Source: Curtobacterium flaccumfaciens pv. betae
GTDB taxonomy: Bacteria; Actinomycetota; Actinomycetes; Actinomycetales; Microbacteriaceae
Assembly: GCF_026241855.1 (NCBI RefSeq)
Contig: NZ_JAPJDC010000001.1
Location: 2,542,001 to 2,606,000, forward strand
Direction: 5' to 3'
Length of the DNA stretch: 64,000 nt
The position numbers and the translations under genes are program-made. The notes under the pieces were generated by a model. It did no database searches. It saw nothing but the letters and a program-made list of their open reading frames with translations, and had not been told where the DNA came from. Positions 52,983-62,010 of the stretch are shown here, piece by piece (positions within the stretch are counted from its first letter, which is position 1; each line of letters begins with the position of its first letter).

Positions 52983-53813
52983 TCAGGCCCGCACGGCTCC
53001 GAGCGCACCGGCCTCGAGACCGCGCACCAGGGCCTCGAGTTCGTCGGCGACGGCGGGGCTCGCGAACAGGAAGGAGCGCGTCCCTCCGGCCTCCCAGATG
53101 CGGATGGCCGCGCCGGCCTCCTGCGCGACGAGGGCGCCGCCGGCCATGTCCCACGGGTTGATCCCGCGCTCGTAGTACGCGTCCACCACGCCCGCCCCGA
53201 CGGCGCAGCAGTCGAGCGACGCCGCTCCCCCGCGGCGGATGTCCCGTACCTCGCCGATGAGTCCGGCCAGCACCGCGACCTGCTCCCGGCGACGGTCGGC
53301 CGTGTACCCGAACCCGGTGGCGACGAGCGTCTCGGCGAGCGAACCGGGCGCGGCGACGGACAACGGTTCCCCGTCACGAGTCGCGCCCTGGCCGACGGCC
53401 GCGCGGAAGACGGTGCCCGTCGCCGGCGCCACGACGACGCCCGCGATCGGCTCCCAGGTCATCGGGTCGGGTGCGCCGCGCACGACGCCGATGCTCACGC
53501 CGTACTCGGCGCTGCCGTACAGGTAGTTGACCGTGCCGTCGATCGGGTCCACCACCCAGGTGATGCCCGAGGCACCGGAGGCCGACCCGGACTCCTCGCC
53601 GTGGAAGGCGTCGTCGGGGCGGGCCTCGGCGATGCGGGCGCGGATGAGCGCCTCGACCTCGCGGTCGGCGGCCGTGACCACGTCGACGATGCTCGACTTC
53701 CGGTCCGCGACCTCGACCCCCTCGGCGCGGCGACGTGCGGCCAGCGCCGCTGCGTCACGGGCGATCGACTCGGCGAGGTCGGCGAACTGGGACGGTGTGG
53801 GGTCGGATGCCAT
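52983..53813 (-). CDS. Inositol monophosphatase-family protein
   Basis: The 276-residue protein has the IMPase metal-binding motifs: HGEESG, then WVVDPIDGTVNYL (DPxDGT) and NPWDMAGGALVAQEAG (WDxAAG-like). The RRGGAASLDCCAVGAGVVDAYY motif completes the fold. It dephosphorylates inositol-1-phosphate or a similar sugar phosphate using Mg2+. The gene is followed by tRNA-Tyr on the same strand, transcribed first. No partners are coupled to it. Confidence 0.92.
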   Translation of the reverse strand: MASDPTPSQFADLAESIARDAAALAARRRAEGVEVADRKSSIVDVVTAADREVEALIRARIAEARPDDAFHGEESGSASGASGITWVVDPIDGTVNYLYGSAEYGVSIGVVRGAPDPMTWEPIAGVVVAPATGTVFRAAVGQGATRDGEPLSVAAPGSLAETLVATGFGYTADRRREQVAVLAGLIGEVRDIRRGGAASLDCCAVGAGVVDAYYERGINPWDMAGGALVAQEAGAAIRIWEAGGTRSFLFASPAVADELEALVRGLEAGALGAVRA

Positions 53814-53836
53814 GCACCCATCCTCCCGGAAACACC

Positions 53837-53867
53837 ATCGGCCCCGTCCGCAGTGGACGGGGCCGAT
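53837..53867 (-). terminator. Terminator after tRNA-Tyr
   Basis: ATCGGCCCCGTCC and GGACGGGGCCGAT form a perfect 13-bp stem with a 5-nt loop, 7 nt after the tRNA-Tyr 3' end on the minus strand. Confidence 0.72.
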
Positions 53868-53874
53868 CAGATGG

Positions 53875-53956
53875 TGGCAAGTGAGGGATTCGAACCCCCG
53901 AAGGCTACGCCGGCTGATTTACAGTCAGATCCCTTTGGCCGCTTGGGTAACTTGCC
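53875..53956 (-). tRNA. tRNA-Tyr (anticodon GTA)
   Basis: The acceptor GGCAAGT pairs with ACTTGCC. The anticodon loop CTGTAAA between CTGA/TCAG gives GTA. A long variable arm marks a class II tRNA, and the discriminator is A. Confidence 0.95.
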
Positions 53957-54093
53957 ATGCGCACCCAGCCGGTGTGATCACCAACCGAAGGCGCGCACAA
54001 AAGCATAGCGGATGGCTGACGGTGGTCGTGACCACAGCGAGCCGATCCGCGCGACCGGAACCGGGCCTCCCGTCCGCCGTTAGGCTGTTCCGC

Positions 54094-54582
54094 ATGGCAG
54101 ACAGTTCCTTCGACGTGGTCAGCAAGGTCGACAAGATGGAGGCGGAGAACGCCCTCAACCAGGCGGCCAAGGAGATCGAGCAGCGGTACGACTTCAAGGG
54201 CGCCGACGCCTCGGTCGCGTTCAGCGGCGAGGACGTCCTGATCAAGGCGAACTCGGAAGAGCGCGCCAAGGCGGTCCTCGACGTGCTGCAGAGCAAGGCG
54301 ATCAAGCGGAACATCAGCCTGAAGAGCCTCGACGCCGGCGACCCGTACCCCTCGGGCAAGGAGTACCGCATCGAGGTGAAGTTCAAGAACGGCATCGAGC
54401 AGGACGTGGCGAAGAAGATCGGCGCGTTCCTGCGGGCCAACGCCCCGAAGACGGTGAAGAGCCAGATCCAGGGTGACGAGCTCCGCGTCTCGTCGAAGAG
54501 CCGTGACGACCTGCAGAACACGATCCAGCTCCTCAAGGGTGAAGAGTTCGACGTCCCGTTGCAGTTCATCAACTTCCGCTGA
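54094..54582 (+). CDS. YajQ-family nucleotide-binding protein
   Basis: This 162-residue protein is full length for the YajQ/UPF0234 family: SSFDVVSKVDKMEAENALNQ at the N-terminus, IEQRYDFKG and the late GEEFDVPLQFINFR. The fold is two ferredoxin-like repeats. Relatives bind c-di-GMP (XC_3703 in Xanthomonas) or nucleic acid; its activity here is not known. ATG 54094 follows TAGGCT (54081-54086) by 7 nt with no Shine-Dalgarno sequence, so it is likely leaderless. Cardiolipin synthase starts 33 nt downstream. Confidence 0.95.
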   Translation: MADSSFDVVSKVDKMEAENALNQAAKEIEQRYDFKGADASVAFSGEDVLIKANSEERAKAVLDVLQSKAIKRNISLKSLDAGDPYPSGKEYRIEVKFKNGIEQDVAKKIGAFLRANAPKTVKSQIQGDELRVSSKSRDDLQNTIQLLKGEEFDVPLQFINFR

Positions 54583-54615
54583 CCCGCGGCCCCTGCGAAC
54601 GACACCCGACACCCC

Positions 54616-56076
54616 GTGGAGCACTGGCTCAGCGTCGTCATCACCGTCCTGCTCGTCCTGCTGGACCTGGCGATCCGCGTCTTCTCGATCATCTACGTCC
54701 CGATCAACCGGAAGCCGCAGACCGCGACGGCGTGGCTGCTCGCGATCTTCCTCATCCCCTACATCGGCTTCATCGTCTTCCTGGTCATCGGGTCGACGAA
54801 GCTCCCCCGCGCCCGTCGCGAGAAGCAGACCGAGATCAACGCGTACATCCTCGAGCAGACCGAGGGCATCGAGCGGGTCCGGCGCGACCACCCGTGGCCC
54901 GCGTGGCTCGAGAGCGTCACGCGGCTGAACCGCGAACTCGGCGCGATGCCGTTGGTCGGCGGCAACTCCGCGGAGCTCTACCCCGACTCCGAGGAGTCCA
55001 TCGCCGAGATGACCCGGGCGATCGACCAGTCCCGCCGGTTCGTGCACGTCGAGTTCTACATCGCGACGCTCGACGACACCACGCGCCCGTTCTTCGAGGC
55101 GCTCGCGCGGGCGCAGGCCCGTGGGGTGACCGTGCGGTTCCTGCTCGACCACTGGGCCAGCCGCGGGTACCCGGGCTACAAGGACACCCTGTCGTTCATG
55201 GACCAGGCGGGCATCGAGTGGCACCTCATGCTGCCCCTCCTCCCGCTGCAGGGGAAGTTCCAGCGCCCCGACCTCCGCAACCACCGGAAGATCATGGTGA
55301 TCGACGGCTCGGTCGCGTTCACCGGCTCGCAGAACCTGATCGACGCGTCGTACGACATCAAGTCGCACGTCGAGAAGGGCATGGTCTACAAGGACCTGTT
55401 CGCCCGGTTCGAGGGACCGGTCGTCGCGGGGCTCAACGCCCTGTTCGTCACCGACTGGTACAGCGAGACCGACGAGCTTCTGCTGCGCGAGAGCGACCCC
55501 GTCCAGCGGGCCGACCGCGGCGACGCGCTCGACTGCCAGGTGGTGCCGTCCGGCCCGGGCTTCGACGGCGAGAACAACCTGCGCCTGTTCAACGCGCTGC
55601 TCTACTCGGCACAGCAGAAGGTCTCGATCACGTCGCCGTACTTCGTGCCGGACGACTCGATGCTCTACGCCATCACCACGACGGCGCAGCGCGGGGTCGA
55701 CGTCGAGCTGTTCGTCGGCGAGATGGGCGACCACGCGATGACCTGGCACGCGCAGCGCTCCTACTACGAAGGACTGCTCCGCGCCGGTGTGCGGATCTGG
55801 CTGTACCGCGCGCCGACGATCCTGCACGCGAAGCACTTCACGATCGACGACGAGGTGTCGGTGATCGGGTCGAGCAACATGGACATGCGCTCGTTCAGCC
55901 TGAACCTCGAGGTCTCCGTGATGGTGCGCGGGCACCGCTTCGTCGACGCCCTGCGCGAGGTGCAGGAAGCGTACAAGGAGCACAGCTTCGAGCTCACGCT
56001 CGACGAGTGGTTCGACCGTCCGCGCCGGTCCAAGGTGCTCGACAACGTCGCGCGGCTCACGGCGGCGTTGCAGTAG
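54616..56076 (+). CDS. cls: Cardiolipin synthase (bacterial PLD type)
   Basis: The 486-residue enzyme has two N-terminal membrane helices (residues about 5-25 and 38-60) of the PLDc_N type and two HKD motifs, NHRKIMVIDGSVAFTG (about 220) and LHAKHFTIDDEVSVIGSSN (about 405). It condenses phosphatidylglycerol molecules into cardiolipin at the membrane. The start is GTG 54616; the leader lacks an obvious ribosome binding site, so translation may be coupled to the YajQ gene. Confidence 0.94.
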   Translation: MEHWLSVVITVLLVLLDLAIRVFSIIYVPINRKPQTATAWLLAIFLIPYIGFIVFLVIGSTKLPRARREKQTEINAYILEQTEGIERVRRDHPWPAWLESVTRLNRELGAMPLVGGNSAELYPDSEESIAEMTRAIDQSRRFVHVEFYIATLDDTTRPFFEALARAQARGVTVRFLLDHWASRGYPGYKDTLSFMDQAGIEWHLMLPLLPLQGKFQRPDLRNHRKIMVIDGSVAFTGSQNLIDASYDIKSHVEKGMVYKDLFARFEGPVVAGLNALFVTDWYSETDELLLRESDPVQRADRGDALDCQVVPSGPGFDGENNLRLFNALLYSAQQKVSITSPYFVPDDSMLYAITTTAQRGVDVELFVGEMGDHAMTWHAQRSYYEGLLRAGVRIWLYRAPTILHAKHFTIDDEVSVIGSSNMDMRSFSLNLEVSVMVRGHRFVDALREVQEAYKEHSFELTLDEWFDRPRRSKVLDNVARLTAALQ

Positions 56077-56112
56077 CCGCCTGGAGGCCCGGTGCGGCTC
56101 CGCCAGGTGCGC

Positions 56113-57228
56113 TCAGCGCATCGGGACGAGGGACACCAGGGCCCCCACCACCCGCTCGAGCGGGCCGCGACCCAGGAACCGCCGCCACAGCATCGCGAAG
56201 ACCACCGAGCCGAGGGCGAACCAGCCCCAGGCCTCGACCGACTCGGGGGAGGTCGGCAGCATCGCGATGACCACGAGGTGCCCCGAGTACACCGTCAGCG
56301 GCATCGAGCCGACCGCGGCCAGGGGGAACGCGATCCGCTCGGCGACACGCCCGCGGCCGTCGAACACGAGCAGGCACAGGGCGATCACGGCGACCGCCAC
56401 CCCGGCCGTCCCCACCACGTCGACGACTGACGACGAGTGGTCACGCGGGGACAGGAACAGCTGTGCGAGGGCCTGGCCGGGGGTCGAGCCCTCGCCCGCG
56501 TACGGGACCCCGGGGAACGCCAGGGCCGCGTCGTCCGGAAGCGGGGCGAGGACCGAACCGGCGACGTACGCGGTGGTGGCGACCAGTGCGCCGGCCGCCA
56601 GGAGCGCAACCTGCCGGCCACGTTCCTCCAGGCCGGCCCGGGCGACCGCGAGACCGACCAGGACGTACGCCAGGAAGGTGACCACGGGGTAGACCAGGCC
56701 GAGCTGGACGCCGATCATGCCGGCGTCCGCGTAGGCCGGCGCGATCGTCAGCGCGGCGAGCGGCGACAGCACTGCGCAGAGCGCGGCGATGCCGAGCAGC
56801 GCCGCCGGTCGGACGCGGAGCACCGGGACCACCAGCAGGAACAGCACCCCGTAGGTCGGCAGGATCACGTACACGGGGGTGTCGAGCGCCATCAGGGCGA
56901 ACCCGATGACGACGACCACCACGGCGCGGATGGCGAGCCGGGCACGGATGCGGCCGATGGTGGGCGGGCCGGGCGGGTCGACACGGCCGCTCGTCAGGCC
57001 GATCGAGACCCCGGCGAGGACCGCGAACAGCGTGGACGGGCGGCCGTGGGCGACGGCGGTCCAGGTGGCGGGGTCGGTCCAGTCGAGCTGCTCCGCGATG
57101 CCGCCGACGTGTGCGGCCATCATGCCGAGCAGCGCGACCGCACGGGCCACGTCGACGGCCTGCAGCCGTGACCCCGACGCGGACGCGCCCCGCACCGCGG
57201 TGGGCGGGACGGGGCGCGTGTCGGTCAT
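56113..57228 (-). CDS. Acyltransferase-like membrane protein (DUF418/HGSNAT-type)
   Basis: This 371-residue protein has about ten transmembrane helices. Its N-terminal RLQAVDVARAVALLGMMAAH and HGRPSTLFAVLAGVSIGL match DUF418/heparan-alpha-glucosaminide N-acetyltransferase-like proteins. SMPLTVYSGHLVVIAMLP carries a conserved His region. It may acylate a cell-envelope glycan or lipid; the substrate is unknown. ATG 57228 lies 5 nt after the ferredoxin reductase stop codon, making the two a likely operon. The in-frame start at 57360 lies within the reductase gene. Confidence 0.82.
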   Translation of the reverse strand: MTDTRPVPPTAVRGASASGSRLQAVDVARAVALLGMMAAHVGGIAEQLDWTDPATWTAVAHGRPSTLFAVLAGVSIGLTSGRVDPPGPPTIGRIRARLAIRAVVVVVIGFALMALDTPVYVILPTYGVLFLLVVPVLRVRPAALLGIAALCAVLSPLAALTIAPAYADAGMIGVQLGLVYPVVTFLAYVLVGLAVARAGLEERGRQVALLAAGALVATTAYVAGSVLAPLPDDAALAFPGVPYAGEGSTPGQALAQLFLSPRDHSSSVVDVVGTAGVAVAVIALCLLVFDGRGRVAERIAFPLAAVGSMPLTVYSGHLVVIAMLPTSPESVEAWGWFALGSVVFAMLWRRFLGRGPLERVVGALVSLVPMR

Positions 57229-57233
57229 GGTCG

Positions 57234-58607
57234 TCAGCTGGTCGGGGTGTCGACGCGGCCGAGCGAGACGTCGATCATCTCGTCGCGCGGCACCACCTTG
57301 ATGCGCTCGCGCCCGTCGACCGCGCCGAGCGCCTGCTCGTGGGTGTCGAGGTGGTGCCAACCCTCGAGGTCGGTGTACTCGACACCGCGCTCACGGAGCA
57401 GGGCCGGGATGGCCTCGTCGGACGGGTCCTCCGGGGTCCACCAGCTCGCCTGGTCGTTGACGATGTGCTGCACGGTCTCCATCGCGTCGGACTTCGTGTG
57501 TCCGATGAGCCCGACCGGACCGCGCTTGATCCAGCCGGTGGCGTACACCCCGGGGATCTGCTGGTTGTCGTCGTCGAGGACCTGGCCCTCGTGGTTCGGG
57601 ATGACACCGTGCCGCTCGTCGAACGGCACCCCGGGCAGCGGGGAACCGAAGTACCCGACCGCGCGGTAGGCGGCCTGGATCGGGATCTCGCGGATCTCGC
57701 CGGTGCCCTCGACGCCGCCCTCGCCGTTCGGACGGGTGCGCTCGTAGCGGATGGCGGTCAGCTTGCCCTGCTCGTCGCCGACGAACTCGATCGGCTTCGC
57801 GTAGAAGTGCAGGTGGAGCCGGCGGCTGGCCTGGCCGACCTCGCGCGTGCGCCACTGCTCGAGGACACGGTTGATCACCATGACCTGCTTGTTCGTCGCG
57901 ATCGCGGTCTTCGACGCCTCGTCGTGGTCGAAGTCCTCGTCGTAGACCACCATGTCGACGTCACGGACCTCGCCGAGCTCGCGGAGCTCGAGCGGCGTGA
58001 ACTTCACCTGCGCCGGACCACGGCGGCCGAAGACGTGCACGTCCGTGACCGGCGATGCCTTCAGGCCCTCGTACACGTTCGCGGGGATTTCGGTCGGCAG
58101 CAGGTCTTCGGCGTGCTTCGCCAGGATGCGCGAGACGTCGAGGGCGACGTTGCCGACACCGATGACCGCGACGCTCTCGGCCTGCAGCGGCCAGGTGCGC
58201 GGGACGTCGGGGTGGCCGTCGAACCAGCTCACGAACTCGGCTGCGCCGTACGAGCCGTCGAGGTCGACGCCGGGGATGTCGAGGTCGGCGTCCTTGATCG
58301 CACCGGTCGAGAACACGACCGCGTTGTAGTGCTTCTTGAGGTCCTCGAGGGTGATGTCCTCGCCGTAGCGGACGTTGCCGAACAGCCGGACGACCCCGCG
58401 GTCGAGGACGTCACGCAGGGCGTTGATGATGCCCTTGATGCGCGGGTGGTCGGGGGCGACGCCGTACCGGACCAGACCGTAGGGCGCGGGGAGCTGCTCG
58501 AACAGGTCGATCGACACGTCGTAGCCGTGCGCCTCGCGCAGCAGGATGTCCGCGGCGTAGATGCCGGCCGGGCCGGCGCCGACGATGGCGAGTCGGAGGG
58601 TGGGCAC
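57234..58607 (-). CDS. fprA: Ferredoxin-NADP+ reductase, FprA-type
   Basis: The 457-residue adrenodoxin reductase-like flavoprotein has an N-terminal FAD loop (LAIVGAGPAGIYAADIL), YGLVRYGVAPDHPRIKGI, an NADP-binding VIGVGNVALDVSRIL and a C-terminal FATGWIKRGPVGLIGHTK-like region (seen as ATGWIKRGPVGLIGHTKSDA). It passes electrons between NADPH and ferredoxin, as FprA of mycobacteria does. No ferredoxin gene is adjacent. Confidence 0.93.
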   Translation of the reverse strand: MPTLRLAIVGAGPAGIYAADILLREAHGYDVSIDLFEQLPAPYGLVRYGVAPDHPRIKGIINALRDVLDRGVVRLFGNVRYGEDITLEDLKKHYNAVVFSTGAIKDADLDIPGVDLDGSYGAAEFVSWFDGHPDVPRTWPLQAESVAVIGVGNVALDVSRILAKHAEDLLPTEIPANVYEGLKASPVTDVHVFGRRGPAQVKFTPLELRELGEVRDVDMVVYDEDFDHDEASKTAIATNKQVMVINRVLEQWRTREVGQASRRLHLHFYAKPIEFVGDEQGKLTAIRYERTRPNGEGGVEGTGEIREIPIQAAYRAVGYFGSPLPGVPFDERHGVIPNHEGQVLDDDNQQIPGVYATGWIKRGPVGLIGHTKSDAMETVQHIVNDQASWWTPEDPSDEAIPALLRERGVEYTDLEGWHHLDTHEQALGAVDGRERIKVVPRDEMIDVSLGRVDTPTS

Positions 58608-58646
58608 TGATCGTCTCCAGTTCGTTCGGGTGGGGGTTCCCGGGGG

Positions 58647-58685
58647 CCTCCCGACCGGGCCGCCGTGGGCGTGCGCGTCGGGAGG
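58647..58685 (-). terminator. Hairpin after the polyprenyl synthase gene
   Basis: CCTCCCGAC and GTCGGGAGG are perfect 9-bp arms, 5 nt after the stop codon of the polyprenyl synthase gene. It separates the menG transcript from fprA. Confidence 0.55.
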
Positions 58686-58690
58686 GGTGT

Positions 58691-59767
58691 TCAGCGGCTT
58701 CGGTCGACCACGGAGTCCGCGAAGCGGGTGAGTGCCCGTTTCACGGTGCCGTCGGGGAGCGGGGCGAGGGCGGCGACGGCTTCGCGAGCCCAGGCGACGG
58801 CGACGGCGCGGGTCGCCGCGGTCGCCTCGTGTTCGCGGAGCGCGGCGACGGCCGACTGGTACGGCGCGGAGTCGACCACGTCGTCGGGCGCACCGTTGAC
58901 GTCGCGCTCGATGCGCTCGACCAGGTGCTGCGCGGACGGATCGGTCGCGGCCATCCGGCGCAGCTGCAGGACCGGCAGGGTGTCCACGCCTGCGCGCAGG
59001 TCGTTGCCGGCGATCTTGCCGGTCTTGTCCGTCGCCGGGGCGAGGTCGATGACGTCGTCGACGAGCTGGAAGGCCACGCCGACCTTCTCGCCGAACGTAC
59101 CGACGGCGTCGAGGTAGGCGCGGTCGGCTCCGGAGAACATCACGCCGGCGCGTGCCGCGGTGGCGATGAGCGATCCGGTCTTGTCGCTGAGCACCTGGAT
59201 GTAGTGCTCGAGCGGGTCGTCGTCCGGCTGCGGCCCCGTCGTCTCGTGCAGCTGCCCCATGCAGAGGCGCTGGAAGGTCTCGGCCTGCATCCGGATGCCC
59301 TCGGTGCCGAGGTCGGCCGTGATCAGGCTGGCGCGGGCGAAGAGCAGGTCACCGGTCAGGATCGCCACGTTGTTGCCGTAGGTGATCTGCGCGGCGGGGA
59401 CCCCGCGGCGGACGGGTGCCTCGTCCATGACGTCGTCGTGGTACAGCGACGCCAGGTGCGTGGTCTCGATGCTCACCGCGGCCTTGACCACGGCGTCGGT
59501 CACGCCGTCACCGAGCTGGGCGATGAGGAGGGTCAGGGTCGGGCGGATGCGCTTGCCACCGGCGGACAGCAGGTACCGGCTGGTGGTGTCGGCGAGCGTG
59601 TCGGTGGAACGCATGGCATCCTCGAGCCCCTGCTCGACGAGTTCGAGCCCGTCGTCGACCGCGGAGATGAAGCGTCGGTCGGCGGGCGTGGCGAACAACC
59701 GCTCGCCGATGCCCAGCGATGCGCGCAGGCTCGGCGCGCGACGTGCGACCGGGACGCTCGGATTCAA
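58691..59767 (-). CDS. Polyprenyl diphosphate synthase
   Basis: The 358-residue enzyme has both aspartate-rich motifs of trans-prenyltransferases: LYHDDVMDE (first, about 135) and QLVDDVIDL (second, about 260), with GGKRIRPTL and the chain-length region before the first motif. It makes the long isoprenoid side chain of menaquinone. The best start is TTG 59767, with GGAG 6 nt upstream and the homology beginning soon after; no ATG/GTG lies near. It follows menG by 31 nt, which fits a menaquinone role. Confidence 0.93.
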   Translation of the reverse strand: MNPSVPVARRAPSLRASLGIGERLFATPADRRFISAVDDGLELVEQGLEDAMRSTDTLADTTSRYLLSAGGKRIRPTLTLLIAQLGDGVTDAVVKAAVSIETTHLASLYHDDVMDEAPVRRGVPAAQITYGNNVAILTGDLLFARASLITADLGTEGIRMQAETFQRLCMGQLHETTGPQPDDDPLEHYIQVLSDKTGSLIATAARAGVMFSGADRAYLDAVGTFGEKVGVAFQLVDDVIDLAPATDKTGKIAGNDLRAGVDTLPVLQLRRMAATDPSAQHLVERIERDVNGAPDDVVDSAPYQSAVAALREHEATAATRAVAVAWAREAVAALAPLPDGTVKRALTRFADSVVDRSR

Positions 59768-59798
59768 GTGCTGCTCCGTCTTCGGGGGTGGTGACCGG

Positions 59799-60590
59799 TC
59801 AGTAGGCGGCCGGGTCGACGCGCGGCTGCTCGCCGGTGTTCTGGTGGTCACGGCGGGCCTTCGCACGCCGCGCCGCGGACTCGCGCACCGTGTCGGCGAC
59901 GGGCTTGCGGCCACGGTGCAGTGCGACGATACCGGCCGTCAGGTTGCGGTAGGCGACCACCGAGAAGCCGACACCGCGGAGCCACTGGGTGAGCACCTGC
60001 TGGTCGGGCCACGCGTCGATCGACTCGGCGAGGTAGCGGTAGGCGGCCGGGTTGCTGCTCGAGAGCCGCGCGATGCCCGGGAGCACGCGCTTCAGGTAGG
60101 TGCCGTAGCCGAAGCGCAGCAGGGCGCGGGGCGGCGTCGAGAACTCACAGATGACGACGCGGCCACCGGGCTTCAGGACGCGCAGCATCTCGGCGAGCGC
60201 CTGCTTCGGGTCGTTCACGTTGCGCAGCCCGAACGAGATCGTGACGGCGTCGAACGTGTCGTCGTCGAAGGGCAGCTGTTCGGCGTCGCCCTCGACGAAG
60301 GTGATCTCGGGGTGGCGTTCACGGCCGACGGCGATCATGCCGGCGGACAGGTCGAGCGCGGTGACCTCAGCGCCCTTCTTGGCGAAGGCCGCCGCGCTGG
60401 TCCCGGTGCCCGCGGCGATGTCGAGGACCTTCTCGCCGGGCTGCGGGTCGACCGCGCGGACCGTGGCGACACGCCACAGCGGGGCGTTGCCCGCCGACAG
60501 GATGTCGTTCGTGAGGTCGTACTTGGCCGCGACGTCGTCGAACATCGCCGCCACCTCGTCCGGGCGCTTGTTCAGGTCCGCTCTGCTCAC
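59799..60590 (-). CDS. menG: Demethylmenaquinone methyltransferase
   Basis: The 263-residue SAM methyltransferase is of the UbiE/MenG family: [20 protein letters not shown], the SAM loop [34 protein letters not shown] and [14 protein letters not shown]. It methylates demethylmenaquinone in the last step of menaquinone synthesis. GTG 60590 has TAGGAT (60598-60603) 7 nt upstream. It is divergent from isochorismate synthase over an 86-bp gap and forms an operon with polyprenyl synthase. Confidence 0.95.
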   Translation of the reverse strand: MSRADLNKRPDEVAAMFDDVAAKYDLTNDILSAGNAPLWRVATVRAVDPQPGEKVLDIAAGTGTSAAAFAKKGAEVTALDLSAGMIAVGRERHPEITFVEGDAEQLPFDDDTFDAVTISFGLRNVNDPKQALAEMLRVLKPGGRVVICEFSTPPRALLRFGYGTYLKRVLPGIARLSSSNPAAYRYLAESIDAWPDQQVLTQWLRGVGFSVVAYRNLTAGIVALHRGRKPVADTVRESAARRAKARRDHQNTGEQPRVDPAAY

Positions 60591-60662
60591 ACGATCAATC
60601 CTAGAGGTCCCGACCGAGCGTTCACCGGACTCGCAGCCACCCGGGCGGTGCGGGATCGGCGC

Positions 60663-60669
60663 GTAGCAT
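60663..60669 (+). promoter_or_regulatory. -10 box of leaderless isochorismate synthase gene
   Basis: TAGCAT lies 7 nt before GTG 60677, within the 86-bp gap that also holds the leftward TAGGAT box of menG (60598-60603). No Shine-Dalgarno sequence is seen for either gene. Confidence 0.55.
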
Positions 60670-60676
60670 CGGAGCC

Positions 60677-61936
60677 GTGACCCGAACCACCACGGCGGCG
60701 CCCCCGCTGACGGTCTCGACCCGGATCCTCGACGACCCGGGCGCCGTCCTCCGCCACACGCTCCGCGACCGTCCCCTCGCCTTCGTCCGGAACGGCGACG
60801 GCATCGTCGGCATCGGTGAGGCACTCCGGTTCACGTTCACCGGCCCCGACCGGATGCGTGACGCGGCAGCCCTCTGGCGCAGCGTCGTCGAGACCGCCGT
60901 CGTCGACGACCCGGTGCAGCTGCGCGGTTCGGGGCTCGTCGCGTTCGGGTCGTTCGCCTTCGCCGACGACTCCGCCGACGAGAGCGTGCTCATCGTGCCC
61001 CGGGTGGTCCTCGGTCGGCGTCGCGGCAAGGCCTGGCTGACCGCGATCGACACGACGCTCGGCGCGGAGCCCCTGGCCTTCACCCGGACCTCGGTCCCGG
61101 TCCCCCACGTCGGGCCGCACGTCTCCGTGGCGCTGCGTCCCGGGCACATCGACGAGGACACCTACGCCGCCAACGTGTCCGAGGCCGTCCGCCGCATCGT
61201 GGCCGGGAGCGCCCGCAAGGTGGTGCTCGCCCGCGACCTCGTCGGCACGCTGCCGCCGGGAGCCGATCGACGGGCGGTCCTGCTCGACCTCGCGGCCGCC
61301 TACCCGCAGTGCGTGACCTTCGCGGTGGACGGGCTGATCGGCGCCACCCCCGAGACCCTCGCCCGCACCGACGGCACGCGGCTGACCGCACGGGTGCTCG
61401 CCGGCAGCGCCGCCCGGGGCACCGACGAGGTGTCCGACCGGGCCGCCGCCGAGGCCCTGGCCAGCAGCGCCAAGGACGTCGAGGAGCACACCTTCGCGAT
61501 CGACAGTCTGCTCGCGGCCCTCGCCCCGCTCGCGACGGACCTGCGCGCCGACGCCGAACCGTTCCGGCTGCAGCTGCCGAACCTGTGGCACCTGGCGACG
61601 GACGTGCAGGCCACGCTGCCGCCCGACACCACGTCACTGGACGTCGCCGACGCCCTGCACCCGACGGCCGCGGTCGCCGGCACCCCGACCGACGTGGCCG
61701 TGCGGTTGGTCGCCGAGCTCGAGGGCGTCGACCGCGGCCGCTACGCCGGGCCGGTCGGCTGGATGAGTGCGACGGGTGACGGCGAGTGGATGCTCGCCCT
61801 CCGCAGCGCCCGGATCGACGACGACGGCACCGTCCGAGCCTGGGCGGGGGCCGGGATCGTCGCCGGTTCGGAGCCCGCGCGCGAGGTCGCCGAGACCGCC
61901 CTGAAGTTCCGGCCGATCACCGACGCGCTGGCCTGA
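60677..61936 (+). CDS. menF: Isochorismate synthase
   Basis: This 419-residue chorismate-binding enzyme has [38 protein letters not shown] and the late [28 protein letters not shown] (shown in parts), all typical of the MenF/EntC/DhbC group. It converts chorismate to isochorismate for MenD. The N-terminal 130 residues are variable, as usual. GTG 60677 follows TAGCAT by 7 nt. It converges on menD, the next enzyme of the pathway. Confidence 0.93.
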   Translation: MTRTTTAAPPLTVSTRILDDPGAVLRHTLRDRPLAFVRNGDGIVGIGEALRFTFTGPDRMRDAAALWRSVVETAVVDDPVQLRGSGLVAFGSFAFADDSADESVLIVPRVVLGRRRGKAWLTAIDTTLGAEPLAFTRTSVPVPHVGPHVSVALRPGHIDEDTYAANVSEAVRRIVAGSARKVVLARDLVGTLPPGADRRAVLLDLAAAYPQCVTFAVDGLIGATPETLARTDGTRLTARVLAGSAARGTDEVSDRAAAEALASSAKDVEEHTFAIDSLLAALAPLATDLRADAEPFRLQLPNLWHLATDVQATLPPDTTSLDVADALHPTAAVAGTPTDVAVRLVAELEGVDRGRYAGPVGWMSATGDGEWMLALRSARIDDDGTVRAWAGAGIVAGSEPAREVAETALKFRPITDALA

Positions 61937-61937
61937 G

Positions 61938-62008
61938 GCAGCCGCGCGACCCGCGCGGGCGCGCAGCCGCGTAGCCGCGCGACACGCGCAGGGCGCAGCC
62001 GCGCGACC
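61938..62008. repeat. CG-rich degenerate repeat between menF and menD
   Basis: GCAGCCGCGCGAC occurs at the start and end of this gap, with related GCGCAGCCGCGTAGCCGCG between them. The 74-bp gap separates two convergent stop codons. No clear terminator is separable from it. Confidence 0.45.
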
Positions 62009-62010
62009 GG

